From Zygnema cylindricum (taxonomy: Eukaryota > Streptophyta > Zygnematophyceae > Zygnematales > Zygnemataceae): DNA of 64,000 nucleotides. The stretch's first letter is position 1. Each line of letters begins with the position of its first letter. The notes below the pieces were generated by a model. The model searched no databases, was not told where the DNA came from, and saw nothing but the letters and a program-made list of their open reading frames with translations. The stretch lies in assembly GCA_037447655.1 (NCBI GenBank), contig JBBHKE010001129.1, positions 1 through 64,000 of the forward strand. Direction: 5' to 3'. Of the stretch, positions 47,223 to 58,759 are shown piece after piece. A program made the translations under genes and the position numbers.

Positions 47223-47576
47223 GTATGTCTTCCTTTGACAAAATGCACGCTAAAAACATGTGTTTTTTATACAAATTATAACAAACCGTTTGTTTTTATC
47301 TTTAATTATTTTGCTTGTTTTTACAAATATGCATTCAAATCATTGACAGTAATTTTGCGTAAAAGAAATATTAAATGGTCGAAAATTATTATATTGTAAA
47401 TAACGCAAAAGGTTTCATCTGGATGAAAAACCCGTACCACGTGCCAGGTATAGAACATCATCTATGATGCACGATACATGATGCATATTCAGCTAATCCG
47501 CAGATTCACACAACAGTCCAAAATTCCCTCTCAAGTTGTGAAAACCTCCAACTTTCACATTAACCTTTAATTTAGG

Positions 47577-49060
47577 TCACCCCCTCACAAACACATCATA
47601 CATCGCAATCTTTGTCAATATATCTGCAACTTCTTTAGTTGTTTGCACATAGTTAAATTGCAACTCCTTAGTAGTCATCAAACCCCTTAGAAAATGACTT
47701 TGAATCCGAATGTGTTTCGTAGGATTATAAAACACCAGATTCCTAATTAGCGCCTTTAGACTCATGCTTTTCAAAAAAATATTCATGCAATCAAATCACA
47801 AATCCTAACTTCCCCAACATCTTCTTAAATTAAAGTGACATGTTTGCCGCATGGCACGCCTCCATGTATTCAACCTCCGTTGAACTTAAAGGCACCGGCG
47901 GCCGTAGCCAATAACTTCGCAAACGGGTGCCGCTCCACTAAAAATAAATGCGTAACCGGACGTCAACTTTCTTGAAAAGTGAACGCCGTTGTCACAGTAT
48001 CCATAACTCCCTAACGTTCCATTTGGTTCAAATACGAGAACCATATCCATAGTACCATCCAGGTACTTAAAATCCATTCAACGACCTTGTAATGGACTAC
48101 CTTTAGTACATGACAATGTCTACAAACAATCGAAACAGCTAGAAAAGTGTTTGGCCTCTTTCTAACGCTAAGGCACACGAGGTCTCCCTGTACGAAACGT
48201 CCACGATCTCCACGTCTTCAAACTTATTGTACTATACTTTGGAGTCAAGGGTGTCGATACTGGTTTTACGTCCAACATAAAAAACCGTTCAAGTAACTCC
48301 TTACAATAATGTTTTTGACTAATTTTTATGTTCCCTAACAAAAAACGGATCACGTCACAGATCACGTAAATCCCCAAAATGTACTTCACCGTGCCCGTAG
48401 CTGTCACCTTAGAGTGCCAGTTTAGAGACTTTTTCAGGTGAATGCTCTCTGAAACCATTAGAAATTCTTCCACGTAAATAGAGATGTTTTTATCATTCTC
48501 TCTTCCCTCTCCCTCTTTTCCTCTCTCTCTCACTCTCTCTCTCTTTCCCTCCTGGTGCCTACTTCAATCTGTATGACAAATTTTTAAGTCACCATACAAT
48601 TCTTGGTTTCCCGTCACCCTTTTTTATTTTTTCATGTACTCGTCTTCCTCTTCCACTAGTAAGGAATCAAATTTTACCACAGTTACGTAGGTTTTCGTCT
48701 AATCCATTCCTTTTTTGTTCTAAATCTGCTGAATAGAAGCCATGCCTTGTATTTGATAACTTTTCCTGGAGAGCCTGTATTCGTTTGAAAGACCAACTTG
48801 TATCAATCGTCTTCTTTTCGGGCAAGTTATTTGACGTCCTCGAATGTTCAATTAGCTTCCACGGACTTATACTCCTTCTTATGCCGATTTTCACTTTTTC
48901 CCGTCCGGCTGTCTCCGCTGGAATACGAGCTACTTTTCACACACAATTGCTATAACACGAAATCATTCTCTTTGTTCAAGATTCAATACCAGATTTCGGG
49001 ATTTCCCCACCTATTCGATCATATGACAACTTGGCAGGTTTCTTCCCCTTAAATTCACAG
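47577..49060 (-). mobile_element. Decayed Ty1/copia element (RT and RNase H regions)
   Basis: Minus-strand pieces in order: LPEKKTIDTSWSFKRI near 48,800 (copia LPxGKKxIGCKWVFK); YVEEFLMVSESIHLKKSL and LLERFFMLDVKPVSTPL within 48,533-48,168 (YVDDxLI and LLKRFxMxDCKPVSTPL); GYCDNGVHFSRKLTSGYAF near 48,000 (D-DW....RKSTSGY); and NPTKHIRIQSHFLRGL plus VADILTK at 47,786-47,577. The catalytic YVDD is YVEE here, and stops and frameshifts separate the pieces, so it is dead. It lies directly between gene C and copy B. Sequence to about 49,450 may be its integrase-RT linker. Confidence 0.88.
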
Positions 49061-49353
49061 TGCTTCTTTACTACTGTCACATTTCGACTTCTTCCCCAAC
49101 TGCAGTAAGCTCGACTTTAATTTCCGACTACGCCGAGTTTTTTGTGAAAACCGAGAACTCAGGATGCCGTCACTTCGAACCTCACGATCAACTTCCGGAA
49201 CTTTGTTGACCATAGAACCGATTCGGATAGAATTTTCCTTAGTACGCCGTAATTGGCCATCCTTCAAATCCGATCCCTCCAAATCTAAGAATTCCTTTTG
49301 CTCGTGTTTTTCGTGGAAATAAAGGTTAATTTCTTGGTTCCTAAACATTCTTG

Positions 49354-49749
49354 GTATAGGGGTTAAAAGAATTCCAAAACATTCAAAACCTGGCTGCATT
49401 GTGTTGGTAACGTTGACAGCTACACAACGATTGTTTAGGATCGAATACACGATACATGCCTACTTTAGTACTACATCCCCCAAATACCTCAGAGCAAATT
49501 TCCCCTCGCAACACATTTACTCGGTTCCACGTCCCACACACGTAACATCATCTACGTTGCACAAAAAAAAAAAACGAAAACAAAAACGATATACAGACAA
49601 ACGTACTGAACTGAACTTTCGGTTGTGTCCTCATTGTACATGATGATAACTTCTTGTTGTGTTCGTATAGGGGTTAAAAGAATTCCAAAACATTCAAAAC
49701 CGGGCTGCATTGTGTTGGTAACGCTGACAGCTACACAACGGTTGTTTTT
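49354..49749. repeat. 84-bp direct repeat pair, 312 bp apart
   Basis: tataggggttaaaagaattc through acaacg.ttgttt occurs at 49,354-49,437 and 49,666-49,749 with three or four substitutions. It lies between the copia remnant and the start of copy B homology, so it may mark a duplication edge or short repeats inside the element. Confidence 0.85.
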
Positions 49750-49839
49750 TTAAGCAAAACAAATCTTTTTGGTCCGAAATTTGGTATAGTATTGCAAATT
49801 CTAGCTAAATAAAAAAAAAAAAAAAAACATTGGAATCAT

Positions 49840-51846
49840 TGGAATTTATTTCATGCTCTTGTGGTCTAATGAGATTAGAAAATGTTTTCTTTGTTTTTTC
49901 CAAGTCTTCTCTTTTCCAAACAATATATATTCCTATCCTTTTTTTTCAGTTCGAACTTTATCTCAACAATCTGCATACCATATGGTTATTTAGAAAAAAC
50001 AACTAATTGAAGGTGGCTAATTTAGGCCATTTTCCCCATGCAATTTGGAGGGCCAAACGTTGGCGAATTTGAGTTTTCTTATTTTCTTGGTTCATTCTAT
50101 GAGTTTACTCTGCTCGTTTTTAATTAATGTATTCATAATGTTTATGTATATACACATTAAATCCCAAATTTTCATAATGAAGTCCCTAAACAGCCTAACA
50201 GTCACGTACCGTGACTGTTTTTTGATACATACAGTAAAGGGTCTCCAGGTTGAGTTTTCACCTTTGCGGATTTCAGGAAGTTAAAAATCTGGCATTAAAA
50301 GAAATCTTGTCCGCTGATTTCACAAATTAAAGATTTAGTTTTATGTTTGCAGAGATTGCAGGATAAAAGAGCTAAAATACAGTTTGTTTGATTGACTATT
50401 TTTGACGGATATAGAGTGTCTATAGGTGTAAAAGTAGATTTATTTTTGTTCGTACACTCAAGTTCGACACTTTTTTATTTTTTTTCTCAGCCATTATGTT
50501 TCACAAGGTCTACAAAACCTGGAAAACAATCTTCTTTGGCTAAAGAAAAAATTATGTACAATACTCCAGCTATTCTGTTATGCATGGAAACATACCGCGT
50601 CGCACGAAATCGGGACTACACGTAAAATTACGAATTAACATTTAATTTCGACGGACGAAATTATAATGTCTAGATCGAACGACTCACAGTGGAGCCGGAA
50701 TACCGGAATAGGCATTTGGCGGTTTGCAGAGCAGATGTCGGCGGATGACACGTGGCAATATATGGTTGGACAGCGGACAATACGGGAGGAGCAACTACGG
50801 CTCCGGAACTGACACGCGTCAGCGGACCGGCCATGCCGTACTATGGCCGTACAAGAAGTAAAACGGTACCTGTAACTTCTTGTACTTTACAGTAATATGA
50901 TTGGTCCTGTACCTTAGAGATAGGTTTAGAGAGGTAGCTTAGGACTTAGAATATTTTTTCAGTTTTTAGCCTCTCTCCCAGAGAGCACCTGTATTTATAG
51001 ACCAACTTTGGTCAGCCATAACTTGATGCTCAAGTGAGCAAATACAGGGATTCTTTTTGCTGCTTGATGCTCAGGTGAGCAAATACAGGGATTCTTTTTG
51101 CTGCGGACTCAAGGGAGTCCAGGCTACACAGAGGTGTAGTTGGTCAGAGATTTTGCGTCCCAGCGTGGGACTTATTCAATGTCAAAGTCAAAAGTGCATA
51201 TACTATCCTAGAGGCTTCACATAAGCTGGACATTCTGTGTACCAATGGAGGTCACAGAATTACACAATTGTTCTCATGAGAGAAAATGACCTCTGTATTT
51301 TAACATTACCATTGGTTGGTCTTTGAAAGGTGCCTAAGATGACAAGAGTTTCCAAATGAGATCCCGAATTAAACAGGAACACTAGGCATGATGGAATGTT
51401 AAAACAAGAATGGATAAAAATGAAGTTCTGCAAAACAAGGACGGGTCCTAGAGATGTAACGCTTAACAAAATCTACATCTAGAGAATATATATAAGATGA
51501 TGCCCACACATTTTTACCTTAATTTAATTCGTCTCCTCTTGTACTCCTATCCCCCAAGTTGGCGTCCTATCCAATTTTCTCATAACCTTCTTCAACTCTG
51601 CTATTAGCAACTTCTTGTTTCCCCCCCATTTTGACTTTTTATCCCCACCTTTTAAAACTTTTCTTTTACTTTTTGTACATCCTTCGAGACCCAAACATCC
51701 TACATCGTCCACCATCCTTTGAAAATATGCGATGAAGAAAATGAAGTGCAAAGCAATTGTTTGTGCCGCCTTAATCTATATTGAGACCTTCAATGAAGTT
51801 GACTTAAACAAAAAACATTGCTAGTTTTGTGACAAGAAATAGTTTG
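49840..51846. other. 5' flank of copy B with an inserted LTR-like block
   Basis: From about 49,855 the sequence resembles copy A bases 45-350. From roughly 50,300 to 51,490 it does not. This block has a TATA-like tatttata at 50,992-50,999 and a 41-bp tandem duplication (from 51,022 and 51,063, starting cttgatgctca.gtgagcaa). This could be a solo LTR or other insertion in the copy B promoter region. I could not find its target-site duplication. Confidence 0.45.
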
Positions 51847-52362
51847 ATGAAATACGGCTTGTTCTTGCAATGTTTTGTAGTGTTGACACAACCACCGCCT
51901 CCGCGCCCCCCCCCCCCCCGCCCCCCCCCCCCTCTCTCCCTCCACCACCCCTACCTCCCCCACCTCGTCCTCGTCCTCCTCTCTCTCCTCCCTCTCCTCC
52001 ACGAACCCCACCTCCTCGTCCCTCCCCCTCTCCCATTTCTCCGTCTCCACCTCCACGAACCCCACCTTCTCGTCCCCCTCCTCCCTCCTCTCCTCCACCT
52101 TCACCACCTCAATCCTCCAGTCTTCCCCCTCTACCATTTCCACCACCTCCCTGCTCCCCTACTTCCCTTCCATATCCCCTTTCTTCATCACCTCTCCGTT
52201 CCCCTCCTCTCTATCCTGCTTTGCAACCTCCCCTACCACCTTCCCTCCTTCCACCTCCCACCTCAGCTTCTATCCCACCAAATTCCCGAACCCCCTCACC
52301 TCCTCCAAACCCACAACCTTTTCCATGGACTCCTCCAAGTTCACCACCACCACCACCAAAAG
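51847..52362 (+). CDS. Copy B exon 1 candidate: extensin-like proline-rich region
   Basis: The 5' end (atgaaatacggcttgttctt) matches copy A at 542 but is one base shorter, so the signal-peptide frame and the proline-rich frame are no longer joined. From ATG 51,870 the frame reads MFCSVDTTTASAPPPPPPPP and continues Pro-rich to PPPPPKG, ending in phase 1 at AAAG|GTAATA. Its start matches FAMFCCVETITFSSP of copy A residue for residue. C-runs at 51,900-51,935 make this region prone to slippage and sequencing error. Either exon 1 is damaged here or the base count is wrong. Confidence 0.45.
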
Positions 52363-52389
52363 GTAATATGTTTTTTGATCATTAGTTCT

Positions 52390-54589
52390 AACTTGTAATA
52401 CCACCTCTCGTTTTCCCAGCTCCACCCTTTTTTTTTTTGCATTTATTTATGTCAACACTACATCCGTCAAAAAACAGTCATCGTTGTTATGTGTTGTTAT
52501 GTGTTGTTATGGGTTGTTTAGGTTCTTTATTAATGAGATTCCAATTTTCAACCCAAAAATAAAATTAACGAGCCTTGAAAAGACTCCAATAACATCACAA
52601 CCAAAAAAAAAGCCCTCCGTATAGAGGTTCAAAGTTAATCCATTTTCTGATTTTTTAAATTTTAAAATTCATAACAAATAGGGGCTTTAAAAACCATTTT
52701 CGTCAAACTAATTTCAAAAATCAAATACATTTTTCATAGATAAAATATATGAACTCGTAAAAAAAAAAAAAAAATGTACAACAGTTTGGCAAGGAATATA
52801 GTTGCATAGAAAGACATTAATGGTGACGATGAAAAATAGGCTACTAAGATAGATTTTTTTTACAAATATTATGATAAATATGAAGGATTTTCAAAAAAAA
52901 TCCAAGTAAAAAAAAAAAGTAAATTTGATAATATTTCATCCACCAACTTCCAAATTAAACAGAATGGAGGTTCAGATTTTCCTAATTACATTTTTTAGGA
53001 ATTTGGCGTTCATGTTCACAAGCGTACACGCTGACCGCTACCTTCACAAAAAAACCATGAAATAAATTTGTTATTTAGCGTAACTGGCCAGTTACACAAC
53101 ATGACCAAATTTGTGCCTTTTAGATTAGTGTGGTTGTTTATATATACTTAAAAGATAGATTGACAAAAATGGTGATGTGGACCCAAAACATGCTTGTTTT
53201 TCCCATCTTCGGGGTACTAAATAATTACTTTTTTTGTGGTTTTGTGTGTCACATGCATGCATATCTTCCACCACCATCGTCGCCTTTCCCGTCTTGATTT
53301 GGACCAGCGTCACCTGGTATTGCTCTAGACAAAAAAGAGATCAGCAACAAACATTTTAAAATAGCAAATGCTTTTTAGTTCCCATACCATTTATACACAC
53401 TCTCCAAAAAATAAAATGTTGAATGCATTGACATTAATTCAACGAAAGGATTTAAAGCCACAAAAAAGTATGGTTTTGTCTGTTTGAGTGGCCACGGTTA
53501 AGAAAAGCAAATACGCGTTATAATGATCTCCGAGTAATCATACAGTGGAAGATGGGTTGGATTTCATTGAAAATGATTTTACAAAACTTAGAGAGAGCAA
53601 GATTGAGTACCCACCATCTGCGTGCCTAACCAATTAGAATCTTTTATGCATGACTTCCTCAATGTTCCAAAGTAGAATTTACTTGATAAAAAGGTATGAA
53701 AAGAATCTAAAAATATTGTGCATGTACTTCTATCATAATTCTTATGAACGTAAAAGGAGGCCTAAGATGTAGCGATTTAAGTAATTATCCCATGTTTCTA
53801 TCAACTTGCACAAATTACACAATGTAAACTGAAAACTCCTGAATGGGAGAATTGTCTAAACATGCGATATAAAGGGCAAATAAAAAATAATGTAGAAGTG
53901 TAATGACAAAGAAACCGCATAATTTCAAAGAAATGAGAATCGGAACCAAAAGCTATCAGTTATCACATGTAGAACCAATTAATAACCTATTACCAACATT
54001 TCAACAGTTTAGAGTAAAATTTTAATAATCATCACAGTGATACTCCACGTGCAAACGTAGGTGTCTAATTCGAATTCATGAGTTTAAGGCTCGTGAGTTT
54101 TCCGCAACATTTAGTAGCCAGAATATGGTGTGATATTTCTCTCTTTTTTTTAGTCAATCTTCTTTCTGTTTTTAAGTGTAGACCAATGCATAATATATCT
54201 ATTGTTGAAAGATGGCCGAATATGTGATACACCGACATTTCATTGCACACAGGAATGGCTTACGAACCAGAGCAACCAGTAGTAGTGGCAGTAAAGTGAT
54301 CGTTTAGAATTGGTAAGATTGTCATGGCTCTACAAATTATTTTATTATCAAACAACAATGGAATTTGTCCCTCCTGATTTTCTTCCTACAAGGCCAATTT
54401 ACATAATCCAAACAAAAAAGCCAAAATGACAAAATTTGTAACAATAATGTAATTGTTGGCATTCGTAATGATCATAGAAATCGTGACTGTTGCTGGTTAG
54501 CATCTTAATGACCATCATGTCAAGATCAGGAGTGCATTTCCTGCCAGACCTATAATTTTTTTCCATAAACAAATACTGAGGATTGTTGT
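52390..54589. other. Copy B intron 1
   Basis: About 2.2 kb, AT-rich, against 1.1 kb in copy A. Homologous patches are visible (for example 53,520-54,060 against copy A 1,310-1,850). No gene is recognised. Confidence 0.45.
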
Positions 54590-54744
54590 ACATTCTTCAA
54601 TGATGATGTGGGACCAGGAAGCATCTTGCTGGAATTCAAAGCTGGGCTAATAGATCCAGCAAACAAACTTTCTTCTTGGAAAGACCCGCGCAACGTATGC
54701 AACTGGTTTAATGTGGGTTGTGAGAACAAGATCGTAACCAAATT
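54590..54744 (+). CDS. Copy B exon 2: LRR N-terminal cap
   Basis: It encodes FFNDDVGPGSILLEFKAGL, then SSWKD and VCNWFNVGC, the same W..C.W..V.C cap as copy A, and ends AAATT|GTATGA in phase 2. The acceptor is unclear: the nearest AG (ctgag, about 54,583) would impose phase 0 instead of phase 1. The coding similarity itself is unambiguous. Confidence 0.75.
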
Positions 54745-54899
54745 GTATGACCTTTAACTTTTTACTGGATATGATGTACATCGTATATGACATAGAACAG
54801 TGCATTTATTAGTGTACAGCATTTCAGTTTTTCATAGTTGTCGACTATAGGTAACAACACTAAAACTAATATGATAGTTATCAGTTTATCTACCAAATG

Positions 54900-57430
54900 G
54901 TTCAATATTACGTTTTGCCTCATTTTCTTTCCAATAAAGCTCTTTCAATCACAACATGTACACCTCCCACTATTCCAACGTAGACACTCACGACATCCTT
55001 TGGTTTTCCCAAAATAAATCTACGAATTTTAATTTGCATCTACATCAAGTTTGCTAACTGAAGTTCTCTATAAAAATCCGAGCAAATCTACTACTTCTGC
55101 TCGAGAGAGGACAGCATGGAGGAAAGATATTAGTTTTCCCTTTTACAGATTAAAATACCGTAGGTATTAGCTGTCAAGTGACTTTTGCATATTTTCGCAC
55201 GTATTTTGTAAAGCCTATCCTCTTATATAAGCGACCGATGGCAGCAAATTCCTTAAGATTATCAATACAGATCAATCCTAATCCTCCAGCTAGCCGCCTC
55301 ACCTTAGTGCTATGCACAACGTCCAAAAAGAACGCTTGAACGGCAGAGAAAGGCTTCGCATTAAAGGCTTCAGCCAAAGGTGTAGCACGTAGTAGATTTC
55401 TCCAAAAAGCAGGGAGCTACAAGCACAAATAGGTATGACAAAGCGGAACCGGAAATGTAGCGAACTACAAGAAGGCATAAGATGTCGATGTTTTCCGCTG
55501 CCTTTTTATAGCCACTCCGATTTTAATGCTCCGCGCCTCGCTCTGGTATTTCTTTGCCATTTGGGTTTGCCGCTCCCGTGCCTTTTCCGCAGTAAACTTG
55601 TATCGCGAAGGAAGAACAGAGCAGTAGGGTAAACTTAAACCTGCTTTGTTGAATAAGTAGTTATTTTTTCGTTACAAACATGGCTTTTTTTAGAAGTGGA
55701 GATGAACCACTACCCAACTGAACTGCCTACACCAAAAAAATTGACCTTTTATGTCTCGAACTAAACTACTTAGTATGCAAAAATTGTTGAATGGAAGTGC
55801 ACATTTCAAGGCCAGTATAGATTTAAAAAAAGCTTTTCTATCTATAAAGAGCTTGCTGTATATTTAATTGATTGTTCCTTCCAACGGTCATAAACTCTTT
55901 CTGAATACTATTGTAGAATAGAATAGTATAGTTTAGCAAAAAGCCACACAAACAGATAGTGTTATATGAATCAAAAGTGGATTGATGGTTTGTTAACTAA
56001 GTGGAACCACATTCACAATGTACAAAGCATTTTTAAGAATTTTGCAGCTGATCATGTTTTAGATAACGATACTGTAGTGTTCTCTCATGGGGTATCGCAT
56101 AGTACACAGAGGCATGTCTCGGAGACTGCTTCAAAGACAAGCACGGCTTCCCACAGGAAGCCTTTAGATGATTCTTTTCAAACGGATAGCCGAGATTTTG
56201 GGGGCCGAGCTGTTTACAAACACGGTTGTTTGATTGGCTTTTGCGCTAAGCGATAACACCACAGGGGGAGATGGAGTTACTGACATCGGCAGGTACAACC
56301 GTTCTGTGCTCTAGTTGCACGCTTAGAAAAGCAGCGAATACAATAGGAAAGGTTTCTGTGCTTTTCAAAATTTGTGCGTCATACGTCATCCATTTGTTGC
56401 ACGTCGCGTCTGTTCTTGAAAGTAGCACCTCGTTTTAAAAAAATGCAAGTGTGTTTTGAAGGCATTATAGCTGAAAAGTCTATTTTATTGAATGCAAACT
56501 TAAATTTTAAAATGATTTAAGAAACTAAGCGATTGCAAATACCTATGACTGCTTTAGTAATTCGTTGCATAACATGATTGCTTTTCCTATTCTAGAAAAT
56601 GGTGATTGCTTGCAATTCATTTACCCTTGCTATAAATGTATTTTTGAGACAATCATACACTCTAAAAGTTGTTGAACTACACAGCTTTTCTTTCTTGTGA
56701 CGCGCGCAGCGATAAACTGTTTATAACATGAAGAAGTAGCAAATTCATTTGGTGCACAACAATGTTAAGTAATTTGCTCTTTTAGTGTGCAATACCTAGC
56801 GCTATTCACCTTGGGGCACAAGCACGAAGCGACAAAGGAATACCAGAGAAGCAACAAACAACAAGCACAAATAACAGTTTGCTTTTTTTTGGACGAAGGA
56901 ATACCAGAGCGGAGATGAAGGGTACAGTCATAGATATGCTACGCACCATTTGGCTCCACCAATGGAAGCGCTGAAAAATAGACCATCCGGCCCCGAGACC
57001 TACGGCCCTGATACTATCCACGTCATCTGAAAAAATGAGCGCTATTGCGCGATTGCTTGAAGTTGGCTGTTTTTTCTGGTATTGCATGGATACGTGCGTC
57101 CTAAAAAAACACAGAACCCTTCGACAAAGGTCTTTGTCACTTAGCGTGCTTCGCACCTTCGGCTGACGTGGATAGCACCGAACAGCCTGGGCCTGGAGGC
57201 TTGTCATTAGCTGCTTCTTTTGGTATTGGGTACATACCTTCGGGCCAATCCAAAAAACTATTCATCTGCAGTGGTTACCATGACCGGTTTTCTTCAATAC
57301 CACGACTGAAACATAGAGGGGAGTCATGGTTCATCAGATGAGCCGCACCTGTAAGCTAAATAAGTAAAATTGTTGGCCCATTTTGAGAGACAATAGTGAT
57401 TGGAAAGCATTTAAGCATGGGGTAGCATTC
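54900..57430. mobile_element. ~2.5-kb insertion in copy B intron 2, class unknown
   Basis: Copy A intron 2 is 443 bp; here the gap between homologous exons is 2.85 kb, and similarity resumes at about 57,435 (ttatcaatgttacatgaac). The extra DNA has small frames with no recognised domain, for example 67 codons on the minus strand at 55,174-55,377 (ICIDNLKEFAAIGRLYKR) and 96 codons on + at 55,966-56,256. An insertion is likely, but terminal repeats were not found. Confidence 0.5.
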
Positions 57431-57589
57431 GGCATTATCAATGTTACATGAACGCATGTTGATTTTTCCATAATTTTTAGCTCCAACCCTAATGGTCATT
57501 TATGCTTGTCTGATTGATAGCGCTTAACATATGCACTAGCTGCACAAAGAATGAAGTGATTCCCAGAGGCTCCTCTTTTTGTGATGCAG

Positions 57590-57661
57590 GATACTCCCAG
57601 CAATCGTCTCTCGAGGAAGCATCTCGGAAGCCATAGGCCTCTTGGATACCCTTGTAGAGTT
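57590..57661 (+). CDS. Copy B exon 3: first LRR
   Basis: 72 nt, phase 2-2, after GATGCAG with donor TT|GTAAGT. The 3' two-thirds (ISEAIGLLDTLVEL) is identical in protein to copy A; the first ten residues have diverged. This is the only LRR repeat left in copy B. The DNA right after its donor leaves copy A intron 3 homology within about 50 bp and enters sequence next to exon 12. Confidence 0.8.
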
Positions 57662-57728
57662 GTAAGTGGAAAGATTGGGAGTAATTAGGGTGATATACAT
57701 TTGTGTGGACTGTGTTATTGGTTCTCAG

Positions 57729-57948
57729 GGAGTGTTTGATGATGGAGATTGTTATTCCAATGGAGTGGATCATGCGGTCGTTGTTGTCGGCTATGATTTA
57801 ACCTATACTCCGCCCTATTGGCTCATCCGAAACTCATGGGGCCCAAATTGGGGCGAAAAAGGATACATGAGACTAAAAATTACTGGAGGACCCGGAATTT
57901 GCGGAATAAACACCTTGCCGGCACTTTTACCGATTGTGAATACTCCTA
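57729..57948 (+). CDS. Copy B exon 12 equivalent: His/Asn half of the protease
   Basis: 220 nt, same length and phases as in copy A. It keeps NGVDHAVVVVGY and PPYWLIRNSWGPNWG. Only four amino-acid changes from copy A were seen (E to G, F to Y, D to E, I to T). With the Cys-bearing exons missing it cannot form a complete C1A active site. Confidence 0.85.
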
Positions 57949-58325
57949 GTAAGAGACTACTTGCCCCTAGTTCTTCCACAATATAATATGTTTCCATTCT
58001 TTACTTGGCTCAAAAAATAATTTTTTTTTCTACTTTGTTCGCAATATCCTCAACACCAAGTTTTGAGAAATTTCTAGACGTGGACTTTGACTTGTAAGGT
58101 ATGTTGTTGTGAAAAAATTCACTTTCTTGCCAGCGATGTCTAAATCCTTTATTTAGTTCCTTTCCGTAACTTTGAAGCATAAAAAACAAAATTTAGGCTT
58201 GGTTGAAGGGTTTTTTACTCCTATTAGATTTACAACCCCAACAGTATCATGAGAATTATCCTTCAACTAAAAAAAATGGAATTGTGGGTGTTTGTGTTTA
58301 CATGTGATTTTTCCCGTTTACACAG

Positions 58326-58505
58326 GCGACCCTTGCAGGCTAATCAATTTTGCAAGGATTATGCTCAATGTGGCTAATGGTCCCGGTCTCATGAATCCAT
58401 GCGGCAACGGAGTTTGCATTGTGTCCGGCACAACCAACCTGTGCAAATGCGGCGTTAACTTCGTGGCTGTCACCAACACGGATGGGACGCAAACTTGTGC
58501 TCCAG
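58326..58505 (+). CDS. Copy B EGF-like domain 2
   Basis: 180 nt, phase 1-1, all six cysteines kept (DPC, NPCGNGVC, NLCKC, QTC), about seven substitutions from copy A. The donor is CCAG|GTTTTA. Confidence 0.83.
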
Positions 58506-58759
58506 GTTTTATTCCTCACATTTCTATACGGTATTCTGTTTCATACGTTTTCGAACACAACACCATGTATCGCAACATTCTAGGAGCATGGAGTTCACAC
58601 TTTTTAAAATCCTGTCGTTGTTAGATTCAATCCTACAGTCGTTAGAACTTGTAAAGAACTTTAGAATTCTAGCAATTTGTTTTAAACGGCGGTTTAATGC
58701 AAATCTGCAATAGACGACGCTTTTCACACTAAGTGCATCCTTCACACGTGTTTCCAAAT

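Noticed and set aside
57666-57728. In-frame readthrough from 57,666 into the protease exon as a new N-terminus
   Set aside because: It starts with a non-ATG codon and contains no Met before the catalytic His region; it is the chimeric intron at the deletion junction.
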